DNA of 64,000 nt. Origin: Anaerofilum hominis. Its GTDB lineage: Bacteria > Bacillota > Clostridia > Oscillospirales > Ruminococcaceae. Positions 16,613 through 28,408 of this stretch are shown in pieces; the stretch's first letter is position 1; each line of letters starts with the position of its first letter. The position numbers were made by a program, and so were the translations under genes. The stretch covers positions 434,001 to 498,000 of the forward strand of contig NZ_JACONZ010000002.1 of NCBI RefSeq assembly GCF_014287275.1. The letters run 5' to 3'. The notes beneath the pieces were generated by a model. It had not been told where the DNA came from, searched no databases, and saw only the letters and a list, made by a program, of their open reading frames with translations.

Positions 16613-17042
16613 TGTTGATGCGGGGGAGCACAGCAGAAAGAGACGGTCCTCCCCGGTTTGCAGCCGCCGCCGGGACACAGGCGGATGCAAACGCCCGGTC
16701 TCGCAAAGCCGGCCTTGCCCGGATCTGAAACGGCATATTTTGAGAGGCGTGCCCCGCCCAAAAGCGGAGAAGCGGGGAGGGGAGAAACAGCCGGCGGCTG
16801 TTTTCTTTGCTGTGTAAAATTGCGGTGTAAAAGAGGAGATGCCCTTTTTGGGGAGCGTCTCCCGCCGCGGGAGCGCGGGCGCAAAGAGAGGGGGAGCCGC
16901 CTTTGCCCGCCCGCAGCCGCAGGCGTCTTCCGCGCGGGCGTGCGGGCCCAAAGCCAGACGATGCTTTTTCCGATCGGCTTTGCGCGCCGTCTCCCGCGCG
17001 GATGCGCGGGGCCAAAGGGCGGGGCCGGGACAGCGGTCCCTG
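16613..17042. other. Intergenic region between convergent pta and the glucosidase gene
   Basis: About 430 bp of GC-rich sequence with several overlapping but unconvincing frames. A short palindrome, AACAGCCGGCGGCTGTT (16788-16804), might help to end minus-strand transcription. No gene was recognised. Confidence 0.4.
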
Positions 17043-18737
17043 TCACGGCTGCTGTTTGCGCAGCAGGACAAAGCCCTCCCACGGCCGCAGGGTGAGGACG
17101 CCCTCTTCATCCAGCTGCGGCGCGCCGCAGTTGGACAGCAGCAGCTCGCCTCCGGCAAAGCCCTGGGGCAGCGGGAAGTGCCGCTCCTCGCCGGAAAAAT
17201 TGTTTACTGAAAGCAGCGCCTCTTCCTCCGCCGTGCGGGTGTAGACAAACAGGTCCGGATCCTCCGGCACGAGAAAGTCCGTGCGTCCCCACAAGACCGA
17301 GGGGCGGCCCTTGCGCACGCGGATGAGGGTGCGGTAGAAATTCAGCACCGAGTCGGGATCGTTTTCCTCCGCGGCGGCATTGATCTGGGCGGCGTCGGCG
17401 CAGGGGTCCATCCAGGGCGTGCCGGCGGTGAACCCTGCGGCCGGGCCGTCATTCCAGGAGAACGGTGCGCGGCCGCAGTCGCGCGAGCGGGCGTTCAGCA
17501 GTTCCAGCCAGTGCTGCTCGCTCTCGCCCCGGGCAAGCCCTGCCCGCAGCGCGTCCAGCGCCTCCACGTCTTTAAACTGGGATAAGGACGTATAGTGCGG
17601 GTTGGTCATGCCCAGCTCTTCCCCCTGGTAGAGATAGGGAGTGCCCTGCAAAAAGTACATGGCGTTTGCCAGCATCTTTGCGGAACGGGCCCGGTATCGG
17701 CCCTCGTCGCCAAAGCGGCTCACCGCCCGGGGCTGGTCGTGGTTGCCCAAAAACAGCGCCAGCCAGCCGTGCCCGTGCAGCACCTGCTGCCAGTGGGCCA
17801 GGGCCTGCTTGAAGCGGGGCAGGTCCAGCGGCAGGGGAGAAAATTTGTCAAAGCCCTGCTGGTCCACGTTCAGCACGTCGAACAGGTAGAGCATATCCAG
17901 TTCGCCGCGGGCGGGGTCGGCATAGCCGCGGGCGGTCTCGTCGTCGAGATACGCCACCTCGGCCACAGTGGAAAGGCCGCGCGGCCCCATCACCCGGCTG
18001 CGCAGGGTGCGGAAATGCTCGTGCACCCTGGGCTTGTTGGCGTAGTGTGCAGTGGCAAAGCCGTAAGGGGAACCGGGCAGCGGCTCCACGTCGGGGTAGC
18101 CGGGTTCCTTGTACAGGTAGTTGATGGCGTCCAGCCGGTAGCCGTCCACCCCCTTGTCGGCCCAGAATTCCAGGATGGAAAGGACCTCTTCCACCACCTG
18201 CGGGTTTTCCCAGTTCAGGTCGGGCTGTTTTTTGGCGAACAGGTGCAGGTAATATTCGTCCAGCGCGGGCACATACTCCCAGGCGCTGCCGCCGAAGATG
18301 CTGGCCCAGTTGCTGGGTTCCCGCCCGTCTTTGCCGGGGCGGAAGGTGTAGTAATCGTGATAAGGGCTGTTTTTGTCCGCCAGCGCCGCCTGGAACCAGG
18401 GGTGCTCGTCAGAGGTGTGGTTGCCCACAAAGTCCATGACGAATTTCATGCCGCGGGCATGGACGCCCGCCACCAGGGCCTCAAAATCCTCCATGGTGCC
18501 GAAAGCCGGGTCGACGGCGCGGTAGTCGGCGATGTCGTAGCCGCCGTCCGCCCAGGGGCTGACAAAAAATGGGCAGCTCCAGACCACATCCACCCCCAGC
18601 GAGGCGATATAGTCCAGCTTTTCCGTGATGCCGCGCAGGTCTCCCACCCCGTCGCCGTTGGCGTCGTAAAAGCTGCGCGGATAGACCTGGTAAACCACCG
18701 CGTCCTGCCACCATTTCGGTTGCCGCATCGTTTGCAT
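17043..18737 (-). CDS. GH13 alpha-glucosidase (oligo-1,6-glucosidase type)
   Basis: A 564-residue cytoplasmic enzyme with no signal peptide. The four GH13 regions are visible: DFVGNHTS (about residue 101), GYRLDAIN with the Asp nucleophile (about 196), STVAEVA with the Glu acid/base (about 256) and FLGNHDQPR (about 330). A QPDLNWENP stretch marks the GH13_31-like subfamily, which includes oligo-1,6-glucosidase, trehalose-6-phosphate hydrolase and sucrose isomerase. The exact substrate is open; isomaltose-type oligosaccharides are the best guess. Two ATGs compete: 18737 lies only 2 bases after AGGAG, while 18728 has an 11-base gap. It has no transport or regulator genes beside it. Confidence 0.88.
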   Translation of the reverse strand: MQTMRQPKWWQDAVVYQVYPRSFYDANGDGVGDLRGITEKLDYIASLGVDVVWSCPFFVSPWADGGYDIADYRAVDPAFGTMEDFEALVAGVHARGMKFVMDFVGNHTSDEHPWFQAALADKNSPYHDYYTFRPGKDGREPSNWASIFGGSAWEYVPALDEYYLHLFAKKQPDLNWENPQVVEEVLSILEFWADKGVDGYRLDAINYLYKEPGYPDVEPLPGSPYGFATAHYANKPRVHEHFRTLRSRVMGPRGLSTVAEVAYLDDETARGYADPARGELDMLYLFDVLNVDQQGFDKFSPLPLDLPRFKQALAHWQQVLHGHGWLALFLGNHDQPRAVSRFGDEGRYRARSAKMLANAMYFLQGTPYLYQGEELGMTNPHYTSLSQFKDVEALDALRAGLARGESEQHWLELLNARSRDCGRAPFSWNDGPAAGFTAGTPWMDPCADAAQINAAAEENDPDSVLNFYRTLIRVRKGRPSVLWGRTDFLVPEDPDLFVYTRTAEEEALLSVNNFSGEERHFPLPQGFAGGELLLSNCGAPQLDEEGVLTLRPWEGFVLLRKQQP

Positions 18738-19449
18738 CTCTCCTTTTTATGGACCTTTTCCGGCGCCCCGGCGGGCCGCGCAGCGGCGGGACCGTTTTCC
18801 GGCGGCCGGGGACCGTTTTCCTTTTGACTATTTTACCACAGGCAGAGGCGTTTTTCCACGCCCGTGTCCTGCCGGGGCGCCCGTCTAAGCGGCGCACAGT
18901 CTCCCTCCGTGCAGACCGAGAGGGAGAGATACCATATGCCGGACGACAACCTTGCCGGTGCCCCTGGGGGAGAGGGGGGGCGCCTCAGGCCCGGACGATG
19001 CTGCGGAGGCACACAAAAAGAAGAGGCCGGAAATCTCGCCGCCGGTCCCGGACGGGAAAAGCACAGCGGCACACGGATGGGACACAAGCGCCGGTAGCGC
19101 CAATGGCCGCACCGGCAGAGCGCGGGGAAACACAGGGACGGCGCAGAAAGCTACCGAGACGACGCGGGAAACCGCCGGGGCGGCGCGGGACAGCACCACG
19201 ACGGAATCGGAAACCGCCGTGAGGGAGCAGAAAAAACGCCGGGCAACGCAGGAAAACAGGGGCAAAAGCCCGGCAGAGATCCTCAGTAGAGAAACAAGTT
19301 CGCCCGAAAAAACAAACGCGCCGCTCGAAAGAGCGGCGCGCTTGGAAACAGGGACGCCCGGTAAGCCGGCGAAATGCAAAAGAGGCCGCCGCCCGCGAGG
19401 ACATCTGGGTTGAAAGCAGGCCGCCCCGTTGCCGGCGGGCGCAGCAGAC
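18738..19449. other. Long intergenic region between the glucosidase and secA, no convincing gene
   Basis: About 710 bp. Open frames exist on both strands, but their products are dominated by Ala/Arg/Thr/Glu or Ser/Ala/Arg, with no start signal or family resemblance; they look like products of GC-rich non-coding DNA. The plus strand is purine-rich between about 19000 and 19300. One hairpin at 19317-19340 looks like a minus-strand terminator. Confidence 0.5.
19303..19340 (-). terminator. Second minus-strand terminator downstream of secA
   Basis: On the minus strand a 10-bp stem CGCGCCGCTC / GAGCGGCGCG with a 4-base loop is followed by TTTGTTTTTT. It lies 110 bp beyond the first secA terminator. 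Confidence 0.75.
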
Positions 19450-19488
19450 AAAAAATCCCCCGCCCATCTTAAAACGGGCGGGGGATCC
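19450..19488 (-). terminator. Primary terminator of secA
   Basis: On the minus strand an ATCCCCCGCCCGTTTTAAGA-type stem, paired across a short loop, is followed by TTTTTT. Confidence 0.85.
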
Positions 19489-19579
19489 CTCTTACTGCCG
19501 GATGCTTTGCGGCATTCCCGGAACCGCATTCCCCGCCGGGCCCTGATTCAACAGGGCAGGCCGGGGCGCTTTGCGGCCG

Positions 19580-22333
<2,754 letters not shown>

Positions 22334-22603
22334 TTGATTACCGCCTAATCTTTTTACAAAATTGTCGTGAACCGGCGCGCAAAACGCCGGCCGCGCGCGG
22401 GTCGAGCCCGCGCGCATATACTCACTTATTTTACACCGCGAGCTATACAGTGTCAAACAGATGACATGAAGAAATTGTTAAATATCAGCGCCCGGCCCTG
22501 TAAAAAGCAGCTTTGCCGCGGCGGACGGGACGGCAAAGCCCCCGCGCTGCGCCTGCCTGCCCCCGCGACCGTCTGACGCCCCGGCCGCGGGAAGAGGAAA
22601 AAC
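22334..22603. other. secA upstream region with a GC-rich hairpin
   Basis: This holds the secA leader. A 9-bp GCGCGCGGG / CCCGCGCGC hairpin (22393-22415) lies about 60 bp upstream of the start codon. No clear promoter or known RNA motif was recognised. Confidence 0.45.
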
Positions 22604-23653
22604 TCACTTCAGGGCCGCGGCCGCCGCAAGGATCGCGCTGCCCAGCGCGATGATCCCGCAGACGGCCAGATGCCGCCGCTTGCCCATGGCGCTGACCGCG
22701 ATATATTCGCGCAGCAGAGCATTGGGCAGATAATAGGCGGCGGTCCTCGCCCCCACCCCGCGGGCCCGCAGCCCCTGCCGGCGGGCGATCATCGAGGCGC
22801 GCAGCAGATGGTAACCGTTGGAGACAAAAACACAGCGGAAGCGGCCCTCGCTGCGCAGTTCCATGATCTTTTTGGAAAATTTCAGGTTTTCCGCCGTGCT
22901 GCGGGAGTTGTCCTCCACCAGGATGTCCTTTTCCGGCACGCCGGCGGACAGCGCATAGCGCCGCATGGCCTGTGCTTCCGCCACCGTCTCGTCCGGCCCC
23001 TGGCCGCCGGAAAAAAGCAGCTTGGGCGCGCGGCCGCGGCGCTTCTGCTTTTCATAAAGACGCAGGCCGCGCTCGATGCGGCCGGCCAGAAGCGGCGGCA
23101 CCTGGTCGCCGCCGGTCAGGCCGCTGCCCAGTACAAGGATATAATCCAGCCTGCCCAGCGGGCGGTGCAGGGCGCAGAGGCCTGCTGCGGTGAGAAAATT
23201 CACCGCGTCGAAAAGCAGATAGGGCAGTATCAGCGAACAGCCGCCCAAAAAGCTGCGCACCGGCGCGGGCAGCCAGCGCAGCGGGTCAAAGGCGGCCAGC
23301 GCCACCAGGGCGATCAGGCCCAGCGCCAGCAGCAGGGTCAGCATATTTGCCAGGCGCGGCCGCTCCCGCTGCAGCATGACCCGGCTGTTGAGCAGCAGCA
23401 GGACGATCAGCAGATAGAGGCCGAACAGCATCACCAGCGCGGCCGCGATGCCCAGCAGGGCGAGCAAAGCCTGGGCCGCAAGGCTGCGGCTGGACAAAGC
23501 GAACCAGGCAAAGGCCGCGCCGCCCAGCAGGACGGTGAGGTTTGCCAGAAAACCGCCCAGCAGCCCGGGGCGCACCGCCCAGCAGAGGGCGAACAGCAGC
23601 AGCGAAAGGGCGGGGGCGGACAGGATGGCGAGGGCGAGATCGGACGACGGCAT
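22604..23653 (-). CDS. YdcF/ElyC-like (DUF218) membrane protein
   Basis: A 349-residue protein. The N-terminal half has about six membrane segments (residues about 5-180), then a DUF218 domain begins with DYILVLGSGLTGGDQVPPLL near residue 180, continues with FSGGQGPDE and ends with the NGYHLLRA stretch. DUF218 proteins such as ElyC and SanA are linked to envelope biogenesis; their biochemical role is unsettled. The start ATG at 23653 has AGGAGG six bases upstream; the longer open frame to 23848 overlaps the AraC gene and is unlikely. It lies 86 bp after the AraC-type regulator on the same strand. Confidence 0.85.
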   Translation of the reverse strand: MPSSDLALAILSAPALSLLLFALCWAVRPGLLGGFLANLTVLLGGAAFAWFALSSRSLAAQALLALLGIAAALVMLFGLYLLIVLLLLNSRVMLQRERPRLANMLTLLLALGLIALVALAAFDPLRWLPAPVRSFLGGCSLILPYLLFDAVNFLTAAGLCALHRPLGRLDYILVLGSGLTGGDQVPPLLAGRIERGLRLYEKQKRRGRAPKLLFSGGQGPDETVAEAQAMRRYALSAGVPEKDILVEDNSRSTAENLKFSKKIMELRSEGRFRCVFVSNGYHLLRASMIARRQGLRARGVGARTAAYYLPNALLREYIAVSAMGKRRHLAVCGIIALGSAILAAAAALK

Positions 23654-23739
23654 GGAGGTCCTCCTTGGACGGGGCGCCCGCGGGGCGGGCGCGGCGTATT
23701 CTGCCTTATTATAGCACTTTTCGCGCGAAAAGTGGGGCG

Positions 23740-24534
23740 TCAGACGTAGATCTCGTCCATGGGCAGGGCGGGCGCGCCGTCCCCCGGGCCGGGCGCAGCC
23801 CGCCAGGCCGCCGGGGTGCACCCGGTCTCCGCCTTGAAGACGCGGCACAGGTAATTGGCGCAGGAAAAACCGGCCAGGCTGGCCACCAGATCCAGCGGCG
23901 CGTCGGTGGAGCGCAGCAGCTGCTTTGCTGCTTCCACCCGCACCGAGGTGAGATAGCGCCCGGGGGTGATGCCGGCAGCGGCCTTAAAGCTGCGCACCAG
24001 ATGCCCCTTGCTCACCCCCAGCGCGGCGGCCAGCTCGTCCACGCCGTACAGGCTGGCATAGTTTTTGCGGATGGCCGCCATGGCCTGCGCCGCCAGCGGG
24101 GCCACCCGGGGCGGGGCCTCGTCGAGGCGCGCCGCCCGGCAGAGCAGGTCAAAGCAGAAAGACGGGCTGGGGGCGGCGCGGCCCGAGGCCAGCAGGGCCA
24201 GTGCGTCCGCCGCGCCGGGGCAGCGCCCGCCGTCCTCGGCCACCGTTCCGTCCAGCGCGGCCGCGACCTGGTCCGCCAGCGCCCCCGCAAAGCGCACCCC
24301 GGCCAGGCGGCAGGGCAGGGTGGGGCAGAGCACCAGCGCCTCGCTGGTCAGCAGCAGGCAGCCGGGCTCCAGCAGCAGCGGTCCCTCCCGCCCGCCCTGG
24401 ACGCCGCAGCGCCCGTGGGAGAGGCAGGCCAGCCACAGCCCGGCGGAAAGCCGAACGGGCGCGCTGCCGCGGTGGTCCAGCAGTTCCCCGGCACGGCACA
24501 GCGCGTTTGCATCAAAAATCAAATTTGACACCAC
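23740..24534 (-). CDS. AraC-family transcriptional regulator
   Basis: A 264-residue protein. The C-terminal part (about 150-250) holds the double HTH of AraC/XylS regulators: YGVDELAAALGVSKGHLVRS for the first helix pair and DLVASLAGFSCANYLCRVFK for the second. The N-terminal part is an Ala/Leu-rich cupin-like effector domain. It is divergent from the MsmX/UgpC-type ATPase gene with a 169-bp AT-rich gap, so it may control that gene or carbohydrate uptake generally; this is inference from position. The ORF starts at ATG 24534, directly in the shared promoter region. Confidence 0.88.
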   Translation of the reverse strand: MVSNLIFDANALCRAGELLDHRGSAPVRLSAGLWLACLSHGRCGVQGGREGPLLLEPGCLLLTSEALVLCPTLPCRLAGVRFAGALADQVAAALDGTVAEDGGRCPGAADALALLASGRAAPSPSFCFDLLCRAARLDEAPPRVAPLAAQAMAAIRKNYASLYGVDELAAALGVSKGHLVRSFKAAAGITPGRYLTSVRVEAAKQLLRSTDAPLDLVASLAGFSCANYLCRVFKAETGCTPAAWRAAPGPGDGAPALPMDEIYV

Positions 24535-24703
24535 ACATCAATATTTTACTATAGTATTCCGATATTTTGGTGATATCATTGTACTAGAAACCCACAAAAA
24601 GGTCAAATTAATACTATTAAAACCTCTCGGCCGCTGGTTGCTGAACCGGACGGGGAGGGCGGACGACAACACAACAACAGACGATACTGTGGAGGGATAC
24701 GCT
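24535..24703. promoter_or_regulatory. Divergent promoter region between the AraC regulator and the ABC ATPase
   Basis: An AT-rich 169-bp region (for example GATATTTTGGTGATATCA near 24559-24576), unlike the GC-rich coding sequence on both sides. It should hold the two start sites and the regulator's operator. I could not assign -35/-10 boxes with confidence. Confidence 0.45.
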
Positions 24704-25819
24704 ATGGCGAGCATCAGCCTGAGAAACATCTATAAGATCTACCCCGGCGACGTCACTGCCGTCAGGGATTTTAACCTGGAGATCGAGGACAAGGAATTCA
24801 TCATCCTGGTGGGACCCTCCGGCTGCGGCAAATCCACCACCCTGCGCATGATCGCTGGGTTGGAGGAGATCTCCAAGGGCGAGCTGTACATCGGTGACAG
24901 GCTGGTGAACGACGTGGCCCCCAAGGACCGGGACATCGCGATGGTGTTTCAGAACTACGCGCTCTATCCCCACATGACCGTGTACAAAAATATGGCGTTT
25001 GGCCTGGAACTGCGCAAGACCCCGAAAGAGGAGATCGACCGGCGCGTCCATGAGGCGGCAAAGGTGCTGGATATCGAGCATCTGCTGGACCGCAAGCCCA
25101 AGGCGCTGTCCGGCGGCCAGCGGCAGCGCGTGGCGCTGGGGCGCGCCATGGTGCGCAACCCTGCGGTCTTTCTGCTGGACGAGCCGCTGTCCAACCTGGA
25201 CGCCAAACTGCGCACCGCCATGCGCACCGAGATCATCAAACTGCACAAGCGGCTGGGCACCACCTTTGTCTACGTCACCCACGACCAGACCGAGGCCATG
25301 ACCATGGGCGACCGTATCGTGGTCATGAAAGACGGTGTGGTGCAGCAGGTCAACACGCCGCAGAACCTGTACGACTTTCCCTGCAATATGTTTGTGGCGG
25401 GCTTTATCGGCAGCCCGCAGATGAACTTCCTGGATGCGGTGCTGGTGCAAAAGGACGGGGGCTTCGCCTGTGATTTCGGTGACCGCAGCATGCCGGTGCC
25501 CGCGGCAAAGGTAAAGGCCAATCCCGGGCTGGAGCAGTACGAGGGCAAAGCCATAAAGGTGGGCATCCGCCCCGAGGATATCAAGGACGACCCGGATTTT
25601 GTGGCCGCCCATCCGCAGGAGACCTTTGAGGCGGACGTGGACGTCTCCGAGCTGATGGGCAGCGAGGTCTATCTGTACCTCGACTGCCGCGGCGCAAAGA
25701 TGACTGCCCGGGTGGCGCCGGCCACGGCAAGCCGCACCGGCAGCCATGTGAAAGTCGCATTCGACACCGCAAAACTGCATCTTTTTGACGCGGAGAGCGA
25801 GCTTGCCATCCTGAATTGA
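24704..25819 (+). CDS. Carbohydrate ABC transporter ATP-binding protein (MsmX/UgpC/MalK type)
   Basis: A 371-residue single-domain ABC ATPase with a C-terminal TOBE/OB regulatory domain. Walker A is GPSGCGKST (about residue 38), the Q-loop is FQNYALYPHMTV, the signature is LSGGQRQRVALGRAM (about 135), Walker B is VFLLDEPLSNLDA and the H-loop is VTHDQTEAM. In Firmicutes this type is often a shared ATPase (MsmX) that energises several CUT1 sugar importers; here no permease genes adjoin it, which fits a shared role. ATG 24704 has GGAGGGA upstream; the open frame extends far upstream but those residues have no homology. Confidence 0.93.
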   Translation: MASISLRNIYKIYPGDVTAVRDFNLEIEDKEFIILVGPSGCGKSTTLRMIAGLEEISKGELYIGDRLVNDVAPKDRDIAMVFQNYALYPHMTVYKNMAFGLELRKTPKEEIDRRVHEAAKVLDIEHLLDRKPKALSGGQRQRVALGRAMVRNPAVFLLDEPLSNLDAKLRTAMRTEIIKLHKRLGTTFVYVTHDQTEAMTMGDRIVVMKDGVVQQVNTPQNLYDFPCNMFVAGFIGSPQMNFLDAVLVQKDGGFACDFGDRSMPVPAAKVKANPGLEQYEGKAIKVGIRPEDIKDDPDFVAAHPQETFEADVDVSELMGSEVYLYLDCRGAKMTARVAPATASRTGSHVKVAFDTAKLHLFDAESELAILN

Positions 25820-25842
25820 ACAGGGAAAAAGAGACAAAAGTA

Positions 25843-25891
25843 AAAAGGCGTTTGCACCGGCAGGTCTGTGCCGACGGTGCAAACGCCTTTT
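25843..25891 (+). terminator. Terminator of the ABC ATPase gene
   Basis: A 17-bp perfect stem (AAAAGGCGTTTGCACCG and its complement) with a 15-base loop. The T-tract is in the 3' arm. Confidence 0.88.
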
Positions 25892-25929
25892 GACGGAATG
25901 GGGGATTTTTTGTGTTTTGTGCCGCATCG

Positions 25930-26369
25930 GCTGAAAGTTTTGCAAGGAACCTTTGGTTCGGCGGCCGATGCCGCAAGTTTGCCTGCGGCAAACTTTGATA
26001 GCTGGTTCTTCCACTGGGCTGCAAGCTTTGCAGGGAACCTTTGGCTCGGCGGCCGATGCCGCAGGTTTGCCTGCGGCAAACTTTGATGGCGGGTTCTTCC
26101 ACTGGGCTGCAGGCTTTGCAAGGAACCTTTGGTTCGGCGGCCGATGCCGCAGGTTTGGCTGCGGCAAACTTTGATAGCGGTTTCTTCCGCTGGGCTGCAA
26201 ACTTTGCAGGGGACCTTTGGCTCGGCGGCCGATGCTGCAGGTTTGCCTGCGGCAAACTTTGATGGCGTTTTCTTCCGCTGGGCTGCAAGCTTTGCAGGGG
26301 ACCTTTGGTTCGGCGGCCGATGCCGCAAGTTTGCCTGCGGCAAACTGTGATGGCGGGTTCTTCCGCCTG
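25930..26369. repeat. Tandem array of five 88-bp units, each with an internal hairpin
   Basis: Units begin at 25930, 26018, 26106, 26194 and 26282 and are joined without spacers; identity is high by eye. Each holds an inverted repeat TGCCGCAGG-TTTG-CCTGCGGCA (9-bp stem, 4-base loop), with a mismatch or wobble in some units. Because 88 is not a multiple of 3, the reading frame changes from unit to unit, so this is very unlikely to be coding even though long stop-free frames cross it. The array lies between the ABC ATPase terminator and the citrate synthase promoter. Confidence 0.85.
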
Positions 26370-26452
26370 GCGATAAGCCCCGCGAGCGACTTTTTTGCCG
26401 GGCGCCTGACGTCTGACGCCGCAATGCTGCGGGGCTTTCGGCAAATTGAGAT

Positions 26453-26533
26453 GGTCCTCTCCCGCTCCGCCGCCCGCGGTGCGAGAGGACCTGCCCAAAA
26501 GGGCGCGGGCAGGGGCGGGGGACCGCGCCTTTT
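26453..26533 (+). other. Two hairpins after the repeat array, second resembling a terminator
   Basis: A 9-bp stem GGTCCTCTC / GAGAGGACC (26453-26491) is followed by a 7-bp stem GGCGCGG / CCGCGCC with TTTTT after it (about 26505-26533). They may end a transcript reading through the repeat array. No coding gene precedes them. Confidence 0.4.
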
Positions 26534-26603
26534 TCACGCCTCAGCGTGGGAGATCGGGCGTCTCAGCGGGAACAAGCGTTCCTAAAGGTTTACAGTTTTG
26601 GGG

Positions 26604-26632
26604 TTGCGCCGCCGTCCGCCGCCGCATATAAT
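26604..26632 (+). promoter_or_regulatory. Promoter of citrate synthase
   Basis: TTGCGC (26604-26609), 17-bp spacer and TATAAT (26627-26632). The leader to the start codon is about 200 nt. Confidence 0.65.
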
Positions 26633-26835
26633 AGATAATTATTGAAAAAGGCGGCGCAGGGAGAAACGCCGGGGATGCCGGCCGGGCGGAAGAGCGAAAA
26701 GGCCCGGCCCTGCCCTGCGGCCGCGGGGAAGCCGCGCGCTGCCCCCGCCCCGCCGCCGGGGATAAAAGGTGCCCGAAAAAAAGGGCACAGGCCCGCCGCG
26801 CACAAAAAAGACGCGCGGGCCGGAGAGGGAAGCAG

Positions 26836-28227
26836 ATGGGAAATTACAATTTTTCGACGATCACGCCCGCGATCCGCGAGCTCAGCGAGATGGGGATGCA
26901 CCACAACCAGATCGCGCCCGAACTGTTCGATCGCTATCAGGTCAAGCGCGGCCTGCGGGATGAAAACGGCAAAGGGGTACTGACCGGGCTGACCAACGTG
27001 TCCGACGTCTGCGCCACCAAGGTGGTGGAGGGAAAGACCGTGCCCTGTGCGGGCGAGCTGTATTACCGGGGCATCAATGTGCGGGAGCTGATCGACGGCT
27101 TTCTTGCCGACGGGCGCTTCGGCTATGAGGAAACCGCCTATCTGCTGCTGTTTGGAGAACTGCCGGATCAGCCCCATTACGAGTGGATCTGCCGTCTGCT
27201 GGCGGATTACCGCAGCCTGCCCACCGCCTTTGTGCGGGACGTGATCTTAAAATCGCCCAGTGCCAATATCATGAATACGCTGGCCCGCGGCGTGCTGACC
27301 CTTTATTCCTACGATGAGATGGCGGAGGACACCTCGCTGCCCAATGTGCTGCGCCAGTCCCTGGAGCTGATCGCCCTGCTGCCGCTGCTGGCGGTCTACG
27401 GCTATCAGGCCCATACCTATTATCACGAGGGGGACAGCCTGGTCATCCGGCCCCCGAAGCCCGAACTTTCCACCGCTGAGAACATCCTGCAGATGCTGCG
27501 GCCGGACGGCGCTTTCACGGAACTGGAAGCGCGGGTGCTGGATCTGGCCCTGGTGCTGCACGCGGAGCACGGCGGCGGCAACAATTCCACCTTTACCGCC
27601 CGGGTGGTGACGACCTCCGGCACCGATACCTATTCCGCGATAGCGGCGGCATTGGCTTCCCTCAAGGGGCCGAAGCACGGCGGGGCCAATATCAAAGTGG
27701 TGCAGATGTTTGAGGATCTCAAGCAGAAAGTGGACGATTGGGAGGACGAGGAACAGCTGCGCCGCTACCTGTCCGCGCTGCTGCGGCGCGAAGCGTTCGA
27801 CGGGGCGGGCCTGATCTATGGCGTGGGACACGCGGTGTACTCGGTCTCCGACCCGCGTGCGGAGGTTTTCCGGTCCTTTGTGGAAAAGCTCTCCCGCGCC
27901 AAGGGGATGCAGCGGGAGTACGCCCTTTACGACCGGGTAGCCGCCCTGGCCCCCCAGGTCATCGCCGAGGAGCGGCACATGTTCAAAGGCGTGTCGGCAA
28001 ATATCGATTTTTACAGCGGTTTTGTCTACCGCATGCTGGATCTGCCGCTGGAACTGTACACCCCCATCTTTGCCATCGCCCGGGTGACAGGCTGGAGCGC
28101 CCACCGGCTGGAAGAACTGGCAACCGCGGGCAAGATCATCCGCCCGGCCTACGCCAACGTCTGCCCCCACCACCCCTATGTGCCCATGGACCGGCGGCAC
28201 GAAAAGGAATTTTCGGCGCAGGAGTGA
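26836..28227 (+). CDS. Citrate synthase
   Basis: A 463-residue protein condensing acetyl-CoA and oxaloacetate to citrate, giving carbon for 2-oxoglutarate and glutamate. Catalytic regions are visible: LHAEHGGGNNSTF (about residue 236), SLKGPKHGGAN (about 275), YGVGHAVYSVSDPR (first catalytic His region, about 330), an Asp in NIDFYSGFVY (about 393) and ARVTGWSAHRLEE near 415. The length matches the longer clostridial citrate synthases. The ATG at 26836 has GAGGGAAGCAG upstream. A perfect palindrome lies about 140 bp after the stop and also ends the facing CRISPR-like RNA. Confidence 0.94.
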   Translation: MGNYNFSTITPAIRELSEMGMHHNQIAPELFDRYQVKRGLRDENGKGVLTGLTNVSDVCATKVVEGKTVPCAGELYYRGINVRELIDGFLADGRFGYEETAYLLLFGELPDQPHYEWICRLLADYRSLPTAFVRDVILKSPSANIMNTLARGVLTLYSYDEMAEDTSLPNVLRQSLELIALLPLLAVYGYQAHTYYHEGDSLVIRPPKPELSTAENILQMLRPDGAFTELEARVLDLALVLHAEHGGGNNSTFTARVVTTSGTDTYSAIAAALASLKGPKHGGANIKVVQMFEDLKQKVDDWEDEEQLRRYLSALLRREAFDGAGLIYGVGHAVYSVSDPRAEVFRSFVEKLSRAKGMQREYALYDRVAALAPQVIAEERHMFKGVSANIDFYSGFVYRMLDLPLELYTPIFAIARVTGWSAHRLEELATAGKIIRPAYANVCPHHPYVPMDRRHEKEFSAQE

Positions 28228-28364
28228 AAAAAGCGGGCTGGAGGCTGCCGCCGGAGCCGAAGAGGGGGGCCCAAAGCGCCGGCGGGAACAGGGCGCAGGG
28301 AAAGCGGCCCCCGTTTCCTGGAAAGAGCTTGTAGGGGCGGCAGAAACAGATATTAGCACAAGCA

Positions 28365-28408
28365 CAGACAAAGGCGCCGGACGGGATCCCGTCCGGCGCC
28401 TTTGTCTG
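28365..28408. terminator. Perfect 44-bp palindrome: end of citrate synthase mRNA and of the facing guide-like RNA
   Basis: The two 22-base arms are fully complementary, with the centre at 28386/28387. On the plus strand it would end citrate synthase transcription. On the minus strand it would form the 3' hairpin of the crRNA-like transcript. T-tracts outside the stem are weak in both directions, so it might act partly as an RNA-protecting hairpin. Confidence 0.7.

Noticed and set aside
19341..19449. Possible signal recognition particle RNA between the secA terminators
   Set aside because: The conserved apical loop and GGAAG motif of SRP RNA are absent.
18885..19529. Open frames on both strands between the glucosidase and secA
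   Set aside because: Composition is biased, no homology is recognisable, no ribosome site is present, and the frames cross both secA terminators.
25930..26369. Possible CRISPR array
   Set aside because: The 88-bp units abut with no variable spacers, and the sequence has no likeness to I-C repeats. It is a plain tandem repeat.
25581..26537. Long minus-strand frame (318 residues) with repeated Lys/Ala/Pro-rich motifs across the 88-bp array
   Set aside because: The 88-bp unit shifts the frame every copy, all frames happen to lack stops, and there is no start signal. It is a by-product of the repeat.
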